Assembly (NCBI GenBank): GCA_026985755.1
Contig: JALSPX010000229.1
Span: forward strand, 1-8,152
Source of the DNA: Sulfurovum sp.
GTDB lineage: Bacteria; Campylobacterota; Campylobacteria; Campylobacterales; Sulfurovaceae
Length of the DNA stretch: 8,152 nucleotides
Reading direction: 5' to 3'
Below are positions 7,299 to 8,152 of this stretch, piece by piece; positions within the stretch are counted from its first letter, which is position 1; each line of letters begins with the position of its first letter. The translations under genes and the position numbers were made by a program. The notes beneath the pieces are model-generated. The model had not been told where the DNA came from. It made no database searches and was given only the letters and a program-made list of their open reading frames with translations.

Positions 7299-7949
7299 TT
7301 AATCAAAGACTCTACCGATAATTCCCTGTTTGGGTGCGGTAATATCTGACATCTTTACCAGAGAATCTTTATTTTTCTCTCTATATATCTTTGCACCATG
7401 AGGCTTGCCTGTTCGTGCATAGAGTGCTGCTATATTTTCATTGAGCAGATACTGCCCCATTTGCAGCCTAATAAGCAGTGTATTCACCAATGGAGCATAA
7501 GCAGATCCAGGATAACGATAGATATATGTCTCAGCCTGCTTAATGGTGTCTATCATTAGTTTTTGATCTCTGTTGACATCCTTAATACCTAAAAATGATG
7601 CTTTGAGCTTCATAAAATCTATATAATCACGGTTATTACCCTCGGCATAACGTTTATTATACTCATCTAAATAGTAATTTGACAAAAGATATTTCTCGTT
7701 ATTCATATGTGCATGTGCCAACATCATAATTGCCGTAGGCATGAGTGGAGAACGTATATGCTCACTTTTTAATGAGATATAGTAACTATCTGCTTTGTCC
7801 ATATTATTGTTGCTAATGCTTTCACCTATCTTTTTGTACCAATAGAGTGCTGGCTTGTTAAATTCATCTACACTCTCTGTATTTTTTGCACATCCTGCAA
7901 ACACAAATAACAACGCCAATCCTATCCATAGACTCATTTTCATCTTCAT
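7299..7949 (-). CDS. bamD: Outer-membrane assembly lipoprotein BamD
   Basis: A 216-residue lipoprotein, the TPR-rich partner of BamA in the BAM complex that inserts beta-barrel proteins into the outer membrane. The start at 7949 gives a clean signal peptide: Lys-rich N-terminus, hydrophobic core, and lipobox FAGC with Cys20 as the lipidated residue. Helical TPR-like repeats follow, with the family-typical AxxYIxRYPxS-like segment (TYIYRYPGSAYAP) and a Tyr-rich region around ALYWYKKI. AAGG (7956-7959) lies 6 bases upstream. A longer 229-residue version starting at a TTG (7988) is unlikely because its extra residues cover the predicted -10 box. Two more ATGs follow within four codons and cannot be excluded. 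Length is close to the usual 210-250. It precedes lon on the same strand, an arrangement I recall from Campylobacter. Confidence 0.88.
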   Translation of the reverse strand: MKMKMSLWIGLALLFVFAGCAKNTESVDEFNKPALYWYKKIGESISNNNMDKADSYYISLKSEHIRSPLMPTAIMMLAHAHMNNEKYLLSNYYLDEYNKRYAEGNNRDYIDFMKLKASFLGIKDVNRDQKLMIDTIKQAETYIYRYPGSAYAPLVNTLLIRLQMGQYLLNENIAALYARTGKPHGAKIYREKNKDSLVKMSDITAPKQGIIGRVFD

Positions 7950-7976
7950 CGTCTGCCTTATAAAATAATATAGCTT

Positions 7977-8005
7977 ATCATAGCTCAAAGTATGTAAAAA
8001 GTGAA
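7977..8005 (-). promoter_or_regulatory. Predicted sigma-70 promoter of bamD-lon
   Basis: Reading the minus strand, TTCACT (8000-8005, 4/6 to TTGACA) and TATGAT (7977-7982, 5/6 to TATAAT) are separated by exactly 17 bp. Transcription would begin near 7970, leaving a roughly 20-base leader before the bamD ATG at 7949. Predicted by eye only. Confidence 0.45.
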
Positions 8006-8059
8006 TTAAGAGTTAGGCTTAGCTACAATATTATTTGAGCAATCGTAACATAAATTTCA

Positions 8060-8086
8060 TTGACATTTTTGACATTTTTGACATTT
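8060..8086 (+). repeat. Three perfect 9-bp direct repeats TTGACATTT in the divergent intergenic region
   Basis: TTGACATTT occurs at 8060-8068, 8069-8077 and 8078-8086 without interruption, then decays (TTACACC). Each copy contains the consensus sigma-70 -35 hexamer TTGACA. The array sits 58 bases before the plus-strand ATG at 8145 and 110 bases upstream of the bamD ATG. It could be a multiplied -35 region, a set of regulator sites, or a slippage repeat. Confidence 0.85.
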
Positions 8087-8103
8087 TTACACCTACTTTT
8101 GGT

Positions 8104-8109
8104 TATACT
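8104..8109 (+). promoter_or_regulatory. Possible -10 box for the gene starting at 8145
   Basis: TATACT (5/6 to TATAAT) lies 35 bases before the ATG and would give a leader of about 29 bases. The last TTGACA of the repeat (8078-8083) is 20 bp away, longer than the optimal 17. In Campylobacter and Helicobacter the vegetative promoter relies on T-rich upstream periodicity rather than a -35 box, and the repeat supplies T-runs. An alternative -10, TACAAT (8024-8029), would place the repeat inside the leader. Confidence 0.35.
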
Positions 8110-8144
8110 TATGCAATTGAGTTTAATTTAAAAGGTTTGAAACT

Positions 8145-8152
8145 ATGCAATC
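8145..8152 (+). CDS. Start of a plus-strand gene cut by the window end (possibly fliW by synteny)
   Basis: ATG at 8145 is preceded by AAAGG (8131-8135) with a 9-base spacer and by a plausible -10 box, so it looks like a true start. Only Met-Gln and part of a third codon (TC, serine) are visible, so nothing can be said from the protein. In Campylobacter jejuni the gene divergent from bamD is, as I recall, the flagellin-assembly factor fliW. That guess rests on synteny alone. Confidence 0.45.

Noticed and set aside
8003..8016. GAATTAA GAGTTAG, resembling two degenerate copies of the 4605 heptamer repeat
   Set aside because: Each copy has one mismatch and the sequence is AT-rich, so chance is likely. 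No flanking copies were seen.

Overview
The window looks like AT-rich chromosomal DNA from a member of the Campylobacterota (Epsilonproteobacteria), probably near Sulfurovum/Sulfurimonas. Three things suggest this: the style of the Lon N-terminus, the minus-strand pair bamD-lon with a divergent gene next to it (the order I recall from Campylobacter jejuni is lon, bamD, then divergent fliW), and promoter regions with T-tracts and weak -35 boxes. The genus assignment is inference.

Left half (1-4608, plus strand): a tightly packed three-gene phosphorelay operon. The first gene is cut by the window edge. It ends in a canonical HPt domain, preceded by an HPt-like helical domain that lacks the phospho-histidine. 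It overlaps by one base (TAATG) with a 1085-residue membrane hybrid histidine kinase. The kinase has a predicted NIT-type (nitrate/nitrite-sensing-like) periplasmic domain, HisKA and HATPase domains, a degenerate receiver, an intact receiver, a long acidic linker, and a second, truncated and degenerate receiver. Five bases later comes a 121-residue stand-alone receiver protein. The expected phosphate route is kinase His424 to receiver Asp841, to the HPt His (codon 804-806), to response regulator Asp56. No DNA-binding or enzymatic output domain is visible in the window.

Centre (4605-4710): the response regulator's stop codon lies inside an 11-copy perfect tandem array of a 7-bp unit. The array is followed by a hairpin between the convergent response regulator and lon genes.

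Right half (4712-7949, minus strand): bamD (outer-membrane assembly lipoprotein) followed by lon (ATP-dependent protease), separated by 163 bp. That gap holds a 79-bp inverted-repeat element made of two hairpins whose sequence differences are compensatory. Upstream of bamD is a divergent regulatory region with a plausible bamD promoter and a threefold 9-bp direct repeat of TTGACATTT. The start of a plus-strand gene (ATG at 8145) follows and is cut by the window end. By synteny it may be fliW, but the sequence cannot show this.

The most unusual elements are the phosphorelay's several pseudo-signalling domains (one pseudo-HPt, two pseudo-receivers), the heptamer array fused to a gene end, the compensatory twin-hairpin element, and the tripled TTGACA repeat. 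No CRISPR array, tRNA, rRNA, transposase or phage gene was seen.
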